A DNA stretch of 9,758 nt from Bacillota bacterium (lineage in GTDB: Bacteria; Bacillota_I; Bacilli_A; RFN20; CAG-826): positions 1-9,758 of the forward strand of contig JAURLC010000033.1 of NCBI GenBank assembly GCA_030831415.1, written 5' to 3'. The position numbers were made by a program, and so were the translations under genes. How positions within the stretch are numbered: position 1 is the stretch's first letter; each line of letters starts with the position of its first letter. The notes beneath the pieces are model-generated. The model was not told where the DNA came from, did no database searches, and worked only from the letters and a program-made list of their open reading frames with translations. Positions 1-6,379 of the stretch are shown here, one piece after another.

Positions 1-190
1 CGTCAAAGCCAGCTGCGGTGTAATCGAAGATACCATCCGCCAATGGTAAATCCGGTAATGCTTCAGAGCTTGGGATGACAAATTCACTCGACGCCGCAGA
101 ACTTGCAGTTGACGAGGAAGTTGAACCACCACATGCCACTAAGAGCATTGCACCAAAAGTAGTTAACAATGTAAGCTTTTGATTGTGCAT
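1..190 (-). CDS. Lipoprotein, N-terminal part (runs off window edge)
   Basis: Only the first 63 codons are present; the gene continues beyond base 1. Translation begins MHNQKLTLLTTFGAMLLVAC, a typical lipoprotein signal: short polar n-region, hydrophobic core and lipobox LVAC with the lipid-modified Cys at residue 20. A Ser-rich linker follows (GGSTSSSTASSAASSE), then the start of a domain reading ADGIFDYTAAGFD. The start at 190 is supported by an AGGAG ribosome-binding site about 11 nt upstream and by a well-placed promoter. The product is expected on the outer face of the cytoplasmic membrane. The last visible residues faintly resemble the opening of FMN-binding lipoprotein domains (DGxYxGTAxGF), but too little is present to assign a function. 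Confidence 0.85.
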   Translation of the reverse strand, partial: MHNQKLTLLTTFGAMLLVACGGSTSSSTASSAASSEFVIPSSEALPDLPLADGIFDYTAAGFD

Positions 191-235
191 AAAAATACTT
201 TCTCCTTTCTTATGACAATTTCAAATTGTAGAGTT

Positions 236-263
236 ATCTTAACACCTCATGATTTTGTGTCAA
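236..263 (-). promoter_or_regulatory. Sigma-A-like promoter of the lipoprotein at 1-190
   Basis: On the minus strand a perfect -35 TTGACA (258-263) is followed after 16 nt by TAAGAT (236-241, 4 of 6 matches to TATAAT). This is the clearest -35 element in the window. A 9-bp direct repeat AAGATAACT (232-240 and 280-288, minus reading) flanks it, and a short inverted repeat CAATTT-C-AAATTG (215-227) lies near the expected transcription start. Either could bind a regulator; that is inference. Confidence 0.55.
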
Positions 264-495
264 TACATATAATTATGTAAGTTATCTTCTCGATTACCAC
301 GTTATTGGCAACTATCTATATAGAGAGAGAAACAACTTTGTTATTTTTTTCAGGACATTTGTTCAAAAAAGCACTTATTTAAATACATTTTTATTGTATT
401 AACGTACATTGATATCAAGTTGATCTACCTATGTGGATTGATGAATACCTTGATAATGAAAAATTTTCAAGCTTTTATGAAAACGCTTACAAAAT
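264..495. other. Intergenic DNA without a recognisable gene
   Basis: AT-rich spacer between the left lipoprotein promoter and the Nudix gene. I see no credible ORF with a ribosome-binding site. It holds the second copy of the AAGATAACT repeat (280-288), a 10-bp palindrome TTGATATCAA (409-418) and a weak terminator-like hairpin near the Nudix end. Confidence 0.5.
469..488 (-). terminator. Weak terminator-like hairpin after the Nudix gene
   Basis: AAGCTTTT (469-476) pairs with AAAA-C-GCTT (480-488) with one bulged base and a 3-nt loop. On the minus strand it is followed by GAAAATTTTT. It lies just past the Nudix stop codon, but the stem is AT-rich and the T-run is offset, so termination here is only possible. 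Confidence 0.25.
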
Positions 496-897
496 TTACA
501 GTACTTTTAATTTCTTAAGAATTGCGAGAATTTGTTCGTCGCCATCCAACCAATCCTTAGGATCGAAATCCGCTTCTTGAAACCATTTCCATTGTTCATG
601 GTCAATAAGTTGAATTCGCTGTTCTTCTTCATTTAACTGTGCCATGAAATAAGTCAAATGAATCGTATGATTGCCGTCTGAAAAAGGATAAAAGAAAATG
701 TTTTCAACATTGGTGATTGTAACACCTAATTCTTCTTTTACTTCTCGATGGAGGGCCTCTAGCGCAGATTCATTGGGTTCCATCTTTCCACCTGGAAACT
801 CCCAAACGCCAGGATCTCGTTTCATCTCTTTTTTTCTTTTTACCGCTAAAAAAGCACCCGGGCGAACGATAACAGCAGCTACTGCGTGTATGACCAT
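496..897 (-). CDS. MutT-type Nudix hydrolase (probable 8-oxo-dGTP or CTP pyrophosphatase)
   Basis: A protein of 133 residues from the chosen start MVIHAVAAVIV, the usual length for MutT-type enzymes. The Nudix box is complete: GGKMEPNE, seven residues, then REVKEELGV, fitting GX5EX7REUXEEXGU, with metal-binding glutamates in REVKEE. The preceding VWEFPGG is characteristic of the MutT/8-oxo-dGTPase and CTP-pyrophosphohydrolase branch, which hydrolyses damaged or non-canonical nucleoside triphosphates to monophosphates in the cytoplasm. Family membership is secure; the exact substrate is not. An in-frame GTG at 921 would add eight residues (MFFSYINY), but it lies inside the terminator arm of the upstream gene, so I prefer ATG 897, where family members usually begin. 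There is no Shine-Dalgarno site before 897, and a -10-like element ends 6 nt upstream, pointing to a leaderless mRNA. Confidence 0.92.
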   Translation of the reverse strand: MVIHAVAAVIVRPGAFLAVKRKKEMKRDPGVWEFPGGKMEPNESALEALHREVKEELGVTITNVENIFFYPFSDGNHTIHLTYFMAQLNEEEQRIQLIDHEQWKWFQEADFDPKDWLDGDEQILAILKKLKVL

Positions 898-903
898 ATA
901 ATT

Positions 904-932
904 AATGTATGAAAAAAACACACGATTGTCTA
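904..932 (-). promoter_or_regulatory. Putative promoter of the Nudix gene, giving a leaderless mRNA
   Basis: Minus-strand TAGACA (927-932, 5 of 6 matches to TTGACA), a 17-nt spacer, then TACATT (904-909, 4 of 6 matches to TATAAT). Only 6 nt separate the -10 from ATG 897, so transcription should start at or next to the start codon. The spacer overlaps the T-tail and one arm of the terminator of the upstream gene, so one short stretch would serve both purposes. Confidence 0.45.
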
Positions 933-947
933 TCCTCGTGTGTTTTT
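912..947 (-). terminator. Rho-independent terminator of the 965-2056 gene
   Basis: A perfect 12-bp stem pairs AAAAACACACGA (914-925) with TCGTGTGTTTTT (936-947) around a 10-nt loop. On the minus strand it ends in seven T residues (918-912). It starts 17 bases after the stop codon of the upstream helical lipoprotein. The plus strand also has five T residues after the stem, but no plus-strand gene precedes it. Confidence 0.85.
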
Positions 948-964
948 CAATTGCTTTTTATTAT

Positions 965-2056
965 TTAAAGTAAATAACTAGCGATGGTTTGACTAAATGA
1001 CTGCAGGGTCTCGAACCACTCACCAGCGGTGACCAGTTTGTCGTTTACCATGTCATTGAATCGAATCAAGGCTTCTTCAACTTTATCCAAATTGTTAATG
1101 TTGAATTTTCCTTTTAAATCTTGAAAAAGTTCACGCGATTCACTTTGTTGATCATGCCGTTGACGAAATTGTTCACGAAGGGATATACGAAGCAAAGATA
1201 GGGTTGCTTGATCCATACTACTTAGGGAAATCCCTTGATCACGTAATGATCTCAGTGTTGCCCGAATCGTTTGAATGGACTCTTTAATCACCATTCTACT
1301 TTCTTTAAGCATTTCTCGTTTTTCTAAAAATGTTTGATGTAATGTATACACTCGCGTTAATTGATCTCGCGTTTCTATTAAAATTGGTGATTGATCTTCA
1401 TCAAAGTAAGCTTCAAGCAATACTTGACCGTCTCTGACCAAAGCAATCATCATCGTTAGTTTTTCAGGCAAAGGTAACAACGTTTCGTATAATGTATTTG
1501 CTTCACTTTGTAACGTAGCAATTTGCGAAGGATCAAAGGTTCGTGGACGATTCATCTCTCGAAGTATGGTACCAATTCGTTGACGTATCGACTTTGCCTC
1601 TTCTTGGATTGCTTGAGTTTCTGTTTTAATGACATTAAAAGAATCAACTAATGCATTAAATATCGTCGCGTCTTCTTCAGAAAACTGTAAGGATTGTTCT
1701 TGAAATCCTACCGCAAGTGTTTTGAACACATCTCCTTCCAGGACGAGCGTAAAGCGAATGGCATGCACCGCTTGCATGGTTTCATGAATCATCCCTAAGG
1801 TTTCTTGCAAAATAAGAACCTCATCCGCTACTGCCTCATCACCCGGGCCAACATCTAGTCCCATCGGTAATTGACCAAGTCGACCCATGGTTTGAAATGA
1901 ATCAATCATGGACATCTCCGTAAGGGATGTATCTAATTCTTTTGAGCTGCTCGCAGTATCTGCAAACGCCATTAAGGGTGTGGCGGGTGTAAATGAAGCA
2001 CAACTCGCAAGGACAACACCTGCACTCAAGATAGGTAACATAACTTTTTTCATCAT
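965..2056 (-). CDS. Predicted helical lipoprotein, function unknown
   Basis: A 363-residue exported protein I do not recognise. The N-terminus MMKKVMLPILSAGVVLASC has a hydrophobic core and lipobox LASC with Cys at 19. A signal-peptidase-I-like AFA-D (30-33) follows, so SPI cleavage is a less likely alternative. After a short TASSS linker nearly the whole chain is predicted alpha-helical: residues about 80-350 are charged and Leu/Ile-rich with heptad-like spacing (TETQAIQEEAKSIRQRIGTI, EKREMLKESRMVIKESIQTI), suggesting a coiled coil or helical bundle anchored at the membrane. AAGGAG lies 5 nt before the first ATG (2056) and 8 nt before the second (2053), so the second may be used. The leader contains a 6-bp inverted repeat ACCTTA/TAAGGT (2074-2090). 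The gene ends in a strong terminator and appears monocistronic. Confidence 0.88.
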   Translation of the reverse strand: MMKKVMLPILSAGVVLASCASFTPATPLMAFADTASSSKELDTSLTEMSMIDSFQTMGRLGQLPMGLDVGPGDEAVADEVLILQETLGMIHETMQAVHAIRFTLVLEGDVFKTLAVGFQEQSLQFSEEDATIFNALVDSFNVIKTETQAIQEEAKSIRQRIGTILREMNRPRTFDPSQIATLQSEANTLYETLLPLPEKLTMMIALVRDGQVLLEAYFDEDQSPILIETRDQLTRVYTLHQTFLEKREMLKESRMVIKESIQTIRATLRSLRDQGISLSSMDQATLSLLRISLREQFRQRHDQQSESRELFQDLKGKFNINNLDKVEEALIRFNDMVNDKLVTAGEWFETLQSFSQTIASYLL

Positions 2057-2100
2057 TTTATCTCCTTGTTTTAACCTTAATGGATAAGGTCTGATAAATC

Positions 2101-2133
2101 AAAAAAGTGTCCGTAAGTTGCAAAAATCACGGA
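2101..2133 (-). terminator. Possible terminator of the aldehyde dehydrogenase gene
   Basis: Downstream of the stop at 2150, TCCGT (2110-2114) and ACGGA (2129-2133) can form a 5-bp stem with a 14-nt loop. On the minus strand the stem is followed by CAC and six T residues (2106-2101). The stem is short and the loop long, so this is a weak call; readthrough into the 965-2056 gene is possible. Confidence 0.3.
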
Positions 2134-2149
2134 TTAACTTGCATTCATG

Positions 2150-3505
2150 TTATTTCATAAACTTTTTGATAATCTTTAATTGAGAAGGTTTATAGGGAGG
2201 GTACGCGATTGGAAGATCGAATTTAGTTGATTTTTTAATGTACGATTTTTGATGAGAAAAGGTGTCAAAGGATTGTTTACCATGATAGGAACCAAACCCA
2301 GATTGACCTACACCACCAAAGGGAAGATGGCGGGAGGCAACTTGCATTAATGCATCGTTGATTGCACCATTCCCAAATGAGAGAGACTGCCAAACACGTT
2401 TTTGTACGGCTTTATTTTCAGAAAACAAATATAACGCAAGTGGTTTTTCTTTGCTTTTAAGCGTTTGAATCACTTCATCGATGGTTTTGAAGGTAAGTAT
2501 TGGTAATATCGGCCCAAATATTTCTTCTTTCATAGAGGGATCACTCCATGTTGCATGTTCAATAAGTGTGGGAGGGAAGTAGCGAGAATCATCATGCGTT
2601 ATTTCAAATGGAACTAATCCTTTTAATCGTTGAAAATGACGGTCCGATACAATATGACCAAAACTCGAGGAATCACTGTAACGTTTTGCAATTACTTTTT
2701 TCAACGCTTGAATAAACGTATCTTTCACTTTTTCATGAACATACACATAGTCGGGGGCAATGCATGTTTGACCCGCATTGGTGAATTTAGCAAAAGCAAT
2801 CCGTTCTGCTGCGATAGGTAGATTTGCGGATGCATCAATAATCGTGGGCGACTTTCCACCGAGTTCTAAGGTTACGGGGGTTAAGTATTTGCTGGCAGCT
2901 TCATATACAAGTTGTCCAACGCGTGTTGATCCGGTAAAGAAAATATGATCATATCGTAGGGTTAATAAGGATTGCGTTACCGATGCATCGCCTTCGACAA
3001 CGCTAATATAATCGGATGGGAAATAAGCGTTGATCATTTTTGACATCACTGCTGACACAGTAGGCGTAAATTCGGAAGGTTTAATGATGGCGGTATTGCC
3101 CGCTGCTATGGCACCAATAAGCGGTTCAATCACAAGTTGGAATGGATAATTAAATGGTCCAATCAGTAACACAACGCCTTTAGGTTCACTCATTATTTTG
3201 GAAGATGTAAACGGTAAAAATAACTCACCTTTAACCGAACGAGGTTTCATCCAACGTTTCAAATGTTTCATGCTATCGCTGATAGAGCGAAGATTAAATC
3301 CAACTTCGGTTGTGAAAGCTTCAACTTCACCTTTGTGTAAATCTTGGAATAAAGCGTCTAAAATTTCATGTTGATACGTTAAAATTGCTTTTTTTAACGT
3401 CTTTAATTGTTGAAGTCTAAACGCATACGATTTCGTTTGATCCGTTAGAAAAAAATGCCGTTGAGATTCAACCAATTGCGTTAATGTTTCCAGAGTCGTG
3501 TTCAT
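2150..3505 (-). CDS. Class-3 aldehyde dehydrogenase, NAD(P)-dependent (YwdH/AldX-like)
   Basis: A 451-residue enzyme of the usual class-3 aldehyde dehydrogenase length. It oxidises aldehydes to carboxylic acids with NAD(P)+ in the cytoplasm or at the membrane surface. Visible landmarks in order: GPFNYPF (116-122), the cofactor loop FTGSTRVG (190-197), the general base Glu in VTLELGGKSP (Glu214), the nucleophile Cys in NAGQTC (Cys248), EEIFGPILP in the C-terminal half, and FGGVGQSGFGSYHGK near the C-terminus. All key residues are intact. The tail KPSQLKIIKKFMK is basic and amphipathic, perhaps for membrane association as in fatty-aldehyde dehydrogenases; this and the substrate (long-chain or general aldehydes) are inference. 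ATG 3505 has a GAGG site 7-8 nt upstream. The gene is divergent from the small HTH-like gene, with only 31 bp between the starts. Confidence 0.95.
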   Translation of the reverse strand: MNTTLETLTQLVESQRHFFLTDQTKSYAFRLQQLKTLKKAILTYQHEILDALFQDLHKGEVEAFTTEVGFNLRSISDSMKHLKRWMKPRSVKGELFLPFTSSKIMSEPKGVVLLIGPFNYPFQLVIEPLIGAIAAGNTAIIKPSEFTPTVSAVMSKMINAYFPSDYISVVEGDASVTQSLLTLRYDHIFFTGSTRVGQLVYEAASKYLTPVTLELGGKSPTIIDASANLPIAAERIAFAKFTNAGQTCIAPDYVYVHEKVKDTFIQALKKVIAKRYSDSSSFGHIVSDRHFQRLKGLVPFEITHDDSRYFPPTLIEHATWSDPSMKEEIFGPILPILTFKTIDEVIQTLKSKEKPLALYLFSENKAVQKRVWQSLSFGNGAINDALMQVASRHLPFGGVGQSGFGSYHGKQSFDTFSHQKSYIKKSTKFDLPIAYPPYKPSQLKIIKKFMK

Positions 3506-3522
3506 ATCAATTCCTCTTTTTT

Positions 3523-3531
3523 AGTATAATA
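3523..3531. promoter_or_regulatory. Bidirectional -10 region between aldehyde dehydrogenase and HTH-like gene
   Basis: The plus strand has a perfect TATAAT (3525-3530) exactly 6 nt before ATG 3537; TTCATA at 3501-3506 is a possible weak -35 (18-nt spacer). The minus strand of the same bases reads TATTAT (3526-3531) and TATACT (3523-3528), either of which could serve the aldehyde dehydrogenase and leave a short leader with its Shine-Dalgarno site. No good minus-strand -35 is visible. The two promoters would compete for the same bases. Confidence 0.5.
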
Positions 3532-3536
3532 TCACT

Positions 3537-4064
3537 ATGAAAATGAAAACCTTTGAAATGCTTTCAAAAGAAGCCAAACGACTCGTTCAATATGCCGTAG
3601 ACCATTTTCTGCCTGCTGTTGACGAAAATGTAGAGGAAGATAGTTTTCTACTTTATTCGCCATCCACTAACGCTCTACGTGAGGAAGTTTCTCGCAGCAT
3701 TGCGCCTTTTCCTCGAGGAAAAACGTTTAGTTCACTTATTTGGGAGTTGCGTGACCAAAATAATGATTTTGATGATGCCATTTTTTATACGCGTCACAAT
3801 ATTGATAAAGGAACTTGGTCAAAAATCCTCTCTCACGAGGATTATCAACCCTCCATTGAAACAGTTTATAAATGTATTATTGGTTTTCGATTATCGATCA
3901 AGCAAGCGAATACACTTCTTGAAAGTGCAGGATTTTCCTTTCATCGAAGTCGACCATTCGATTTAGTAATTTATAGTGCGGTAATGCTGAAAAGTTTTGA
4001 TCTCATTAAAATTGATGAAGCTTTGGAATTTCACGCTAAGAAAACCTTGTTCTCGATAAAATAA
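3537..4064 (+). CDS. Small HTH-like (XRE-type) putative DNA-binding protein
   Basis: A 175-residue soluble, cytoplasmic protein. Residues about 63-175 follow a pattern I know from a widespread Bacillota group annotated as helix-turn-helix regulators: FSSLIWELRDQ, then NIDKGTWSKILSHEDYQPS (a helix-turn-helix-like core), a Leu-rich stretch ending LLESAGFSF, and a C-terminal FDLVIYSAVM with IDEALEFH. Residues 1-62 are variable in such proteins and show no recognisable domain (MKMKTFEMLSKEAKRL at the start). Biological role is not established; regulation of its own divergent promoter or of the aldehyde dehydrogenase is plausible from position only. No Shine-Dalgarno site precedes ATG 3537, and TATAAT ends 6 nt upstream, so the mRNA is probably leaderless. 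A second in-frame ATG lies at 3543. Confidence 0.85.
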   Translation: MKMKTFEMLSKEAKRLVQYAVDHFLPAVDENVEEDSFLLYSPSTNALREEVSRSIAPFPRGKTFSSLIWELRDQNNDFDDAIFYTRHNIDKGTWSKILSHEDYQPSIETVYKCIIGFRLSIKQANTLLESAGFSFHRSRPFDLVIYSAVMLKSFDLIKIDEALEFHAKKTLFSIK

Positions 4065-4088
4065 AAAAGAGTGCCGTAGCACTCTTTT
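4065..4088. terminator. Bidirectional terminator between convergent genes
   Basis: A perfect 10-bp stem AAAAGAGTGC (4065-4074) / GCACTCTTTT (4079-4088) with loop CGTA starts right after the HTH-like stop codon. The plus strand ends TTTT and the minus strand ends in six T residues, so it can stop both the HTH-like gene and the convergent lipoprotein gene at 4109. Confidence 0.9.
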
Positions 4089-4108
4089 AAATGTAGATTC
4101 GAAATTAA

Positions 4109-5539
4109 TTAGTCGTGATCTCGGTCACGGTGATCATGGCCACCGTGTCCTGGACGACCTTCATATCCACGGCCAGTTTCACGAACAGTGAATTCATACA
4201 CAATTTCACCTGTTAGTTCGTCAAGGACTGGGACTGCTTCAATGTGGAGCACTTCCCCATTTTCGATAACGCGAATGAGAATATACGTTTGTCCTGTTTC
4301 CTCATTCACTTTACGACGGAATGTGTAGGAAACGAGTTCCCCTTGAATGAGCGTTTTTAAACTCACTTTGAGTTCTCCATCATTTTCCATTTCGGATTTA
4401 AAACTCATTTTTGAAAATTCGCCATCTTTTTTCATCGAAACACTGTACTTTTCTTCCGTTTCGTTGTCTTCAAGATCGATTTCAACTTCGGATTTAATAC
4501 GAATCCAATTGTCATCATCGAGCGTAATGAAGAATTTTGTTTCCGTTTCAATTTCATCTTCATCATTATCAATTTCTTGAGCACCAATTAAGGCATACTC
4601 AACTCCATCAAAAATGGCAACACCTTCAAGGAAGATTTCTTGTCCATCGACATCATCCCCTAATTCACGATCCTTGTAACGATCATGTTCTTCCCGGTCG
4701 GAATCATCACGAAGTTCAGAATCATTGTACCCTTCATGATCTTCTCGATCACGATTGTCATCTTCGTCTTCATCTTCATCATCTTCATCTTCGTCTTCAT
4801 CATCACGATCGGATAATCGAGGGGTAGGATTATCAACGGATGAGGAGGGGGTCGGTTCAGACGTTGCCTCTTCACTAGAGGATGGGACATCCAAGGTTGA
4901 AGGGTCAGCAGAAGAAATAACTTCTTCTGAACTCAATTCTTCAGAACTTGCAACGGTTTCTGAACTTGCTTCTTCAGAGCTCAAGATTACTTCTGAACTT
5001 GCTTCTTCAGAACTAATTTCTTCTGAACTTACAAGCTCTTCACTTGTCACTCCTTCTGAAGTGGTTTCAGACGATGAGGGTTCTTCGGTTGGATCACCTA
5101 AGTAATTAAAATACATTGTGTAAGATAAGCTTACGCCTGCTAAATCTCGAGTGGTAATTTCGAGTAAATATGCAAACTCGGGACGATCACTCACACGCTC
5201 AACAACGGTAAACGGAGAGCCCTCTTCACTTAATAACAAATCCATCAAGGTAATGTATTGGGTAAAATCTTCTACCGCTACTTCTTCAGTTACAGGGTCA
5301 GTTTCCCCTTCAACGAAAAATGGTTGTTCATTCAATACACTTGAGGATGCGACAAAAGGTGTTGAGGATAAGATACTTAACCCCGTCACGGTTTTCATCC
5401 CTACTTTTTCTTTGACATCAGCAGAAAGTAACGTTCCTTGTTCAGGTAACGAGGACGTTTCACTCGCGATGTTAGTACCACAGCTGACCATTAAGCCTAA
5501 AGCTGCAAAGGCGGTACCTATAAGTTTTTTGTTCATCAT
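4109..5539 (-). CDS. Large acidic, Ser/Glu- and Asp-rich lipoprotein, function unknown
   Basis: A 476-residue exported protein I do not recognise. MMNKKLIGTAFAALGLMVSC is a lipoprotein signal with Cys at 20. Layout: residues 21-150, a possible small folded domain; 150-236, a low-complexity Ser/Glu linker built from SSEE, ASSE and similar units; 243-300, a very acidic Asp/Glu/Arg region with a pure Asp/Glu core (about 246-261) and a 17-residue tandem duplication (264-280, 281-297); 301-455, a predominantly beta-strand domain with alternating charged residues (EKYSVSMKKDGEFSKMSF and similar); 456-476, a Gly/His/Asp tail (GHGGHDHRDRDHD) that could bind metal. The linker probably lifts the C-terminal domain through the surface layer; cation binding is inference. 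GGAG lies 5 nt before ATG 5539 and 8 nt before ATG 5536. The gene follows the esterase by 41 nt, possibly cotranscribed with it. Confidence 0.88.
   Translation of the reverse strand: MMNKKLIGTAFAALGLMVSCGTNIASETSSLPEQGTLLSADVKEKVGMKTVTGLSILSSTPFVASSSVLNEQPFFVEGETDPVTEEVAVEDFTQYITLMDLLLSEEGSPFTVVERVSDRPEFAYLLEITTRDLAGVSLSYTMYFNYLGDPTEEPSSSETTSEGVTSEELVSSEEISSEEASSEVILSSEEASSETVASSEELSSEEVISSADPSTLDVPSSSEEATSEPTPSSSVDNPTPRLSDRDDEDEDEDDEDEDEDDNRDREDHEGYNDSELRDDSDREEHDRYKDRELGDDVDGQEIFLEGVAIFDGVEYALIGAQEIDNDEDEIETETKFFITLDDDNWIRIKSEVEIDLEDNETEEKYSVSMKKDGEFSKMSFKSEMENDGELKVSLKTLIQGELVSYTFRRKVNEETGQTYILIRVIENGEVLHIEAVPVLDELTGEIVYEFTVRETGRGYEGRPGHGGHDHRDRDHD
4649..4750 (-). repeat. 51-bp tandem duplication encoding a 17-residue acidic repeat
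   Basis: Residues 264-280 (DREDHEGYNDSELRDDS) and 281-297 (DREEHDRYKDRELGDDV) of the acidic lipoprotein align without gaps, 10 of 17 positions identical. The DNA copies (4700-4750 and 4649-4699) are clearly related but diverged, so this is an old in-frame duplication. Confidence 0.7.
4754..4804 (-). repeat. Asp/Glu codon-repeat tract
   Basis: A run of GAT, GAA and GAC codons (minus strand), seen on the plus strand as repeated TCATCT/TCGTCT units. It encodes the pure Asp/Glu core of the lipoprotein. Imperfect trinucleotide tracts like this can change length by slippage. Confidence 0.7.
4832..5092 (-). repeat. Degenerate Ser/Glu repeat region of the lipoprotein
   Basis: Encodes residues about 150-236. 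Short units such as SSEE, ASSE and SSEL recur with irregular spacing. The plus strand shows scattered near-copies of CTTCTGAACTT and CTTCAGAACTT (about 4920-5040). This is coding low complexity, not a mobile repeat. Confidence 0.65.
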
Positions 5540-5573
5540 CTAATCTCCCTTTCGTATAGTAAACATTTAAAAC

Positions 5574-5595
5574 CAGTATTTTATTGGTAATACTG
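5574..5595 (-). terminator. Hairpin spanning the esterase stop codon
   Basis: CAGTATT (5574-5580) and AATACTG (5589-5595) form a perfect 7-bp stem with an 8-nt loop that contains the esterase TAA stop. On the minus strand it is followed by G and TTTT only, so it may be a weak or partial terminator, allowing some transcription into the acidic lipoprotein gene. Confidence 0.4.
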
Positions 5596-6363
5596 AAATA
5601 AAAATTGAAGGATCATCGGTAAGCGAGATTTCCAGCTTGATTCGTGATGATTACCGCCTTTAATTTCTTGATACAAAAATCGATTGACATGTCCTTGATG
5701 TTGAATTGTTTGTTGAATCAATCGATTCGAGTTTAGATAACTCGAGGAAACTTCAAGGCCAACCTCTGCATCCCCTGTATCTAAATAAATCGTTTGAATC
5801 GTTCCTTTAAATTGTTGAATCATCGAGACGAGTTCAGGAGTTGAAACATAAAAAGCGTTCGATAATCCTGCCACATGTTGAACTTTATTTGCATACAAAT
5901 AGGCGGCCTCAAGCGAAATGACTCCACCCATGGATGACCCCATCATAAAGGTGTGCTCAGGTTGTGGTAATGTTCGATACGTATGATCGATTTCTTGTTT
6001 CAAAGGCCCTAAAACGTAATCTAAATATTGGTGACCCCGTCCATGGATTTTCCACAAAGGATGAGATGGAAATCGTCCTTGAAAAACATTGTACTCTTCT
6101 AATCTATTGTTTCCTTTTGAGGCACAGCTTAACGCTACTACAATAAAGTCAGGCATGGATGGTAAAGCCATAGCCTCTTGCATGCCCCATGTCACCCCAC
6201 CATAACTATCCTCTTCATAAAAGAGATTGTGTCCATCATGACAATACAAAACAGGATAACATTTCTGTGGGTTTAATTCGTACGTTTTTGGAAGTGCAAT
6301 ATATACAAACGCTTCACGCTTTAATGAATCAATATACCGGCGCGATTTAATTATGGTAATCAC
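5581..6363 (-). CDS. Alpha/beta-hydrolase esterase (esterase D-like family)
   Basis: A 260-residue serine hydrolase with no signal peptide, so cytoplasmic. The fold is visible in order: strand and oxyanion region PVLYCHDGHNLFYEEDSYGG (37-56); nucleophile elbow GSSMG with Ser144; LDTGDAE (194-200) supplying the probable acidic residue; and GGNHHESSWKSRLP (236-249), where His239 matches the family's GGxHxExxW motif. All triad members are present, so it should be active, hydrolysing carboxylic or similar esters; the substrate is unknown. The family includes S-formylglutathione hydrolases and siderophore esterases, but nothing nearby supports either role. The start is GTG 6363: no in-frame ATG fits, and no Shine-Dalgarno site is present. 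TAAAAT ends 6 nt upstream, pointing to a leaderless mRNA with a GTG start. The acidic lipoprotein gene lies 41 nt downstream. Confidence 0.9.
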   Translation of the reverse strand: MITIIKSRRYIDSLKREAFVYIALPKTYELNPQKCYPVLYCHDGHNLFYEEDSYGGVTWGMQEAMALPSMPDFIVVALSCASKGNNRLEEYNVFQGRFPSHPLWKIHGRGHQYLDYVLGPLKQEIDHTYRTLPQPEHTFMMGSSMGGVISLEAAYLYANKVQHVAGLSNAFYVSTPELVSMIQQFKGTIQTIYLDTGDAEVGLEVSSSYLNSNRLIQQTIQHQGHVNRFLYQEIKGGNHHESSWKSRLPMILQFLFQYYQ

Positions 6364-6369
6364 ATCGCT

Positions 6370-6378
6370 ATTTTAACA
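6370..6378 (-). promoter_or_regulatory. Putative extended -10 promoter of the esterase gene
   Basis: Minus strand TGT-TAAAAT: hexamer 6370-6375 (5 of 6 matches to TATAAT) preceded by the extended -10 dinucleotide TG. Six bases separate it from GTG 6363. No convincing -35 is seen, which extended -10 promoters tolerate. It begins one base beyond the T-run of the structured RNA terminator (6380-6386). Confidence 0.4.
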
Positions 6379-6379
6379 T

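Noticed and set aside
897..921. GTG 921 as the Nudix start
   Set aside because: It lies within the terminator arm of the upstream gene and adds residues unlike the family; the GAGGA before it is part of the hairpin.
4754..4804. Trinucleotide tract as a CRISPR or satellite
   Set aside because: No spacer-repeat architecture; the units are in frame with the lipoprotein and encode Asp/Glu.
4755..5105. Plus-strand ORF with a long Ser run
   Set aside because: It is the antisense of the Asp/Glu and Ser/Glu tracts of the acidic lipoprotein; the poly-Ser simply mirrors GAT/GAA codons.
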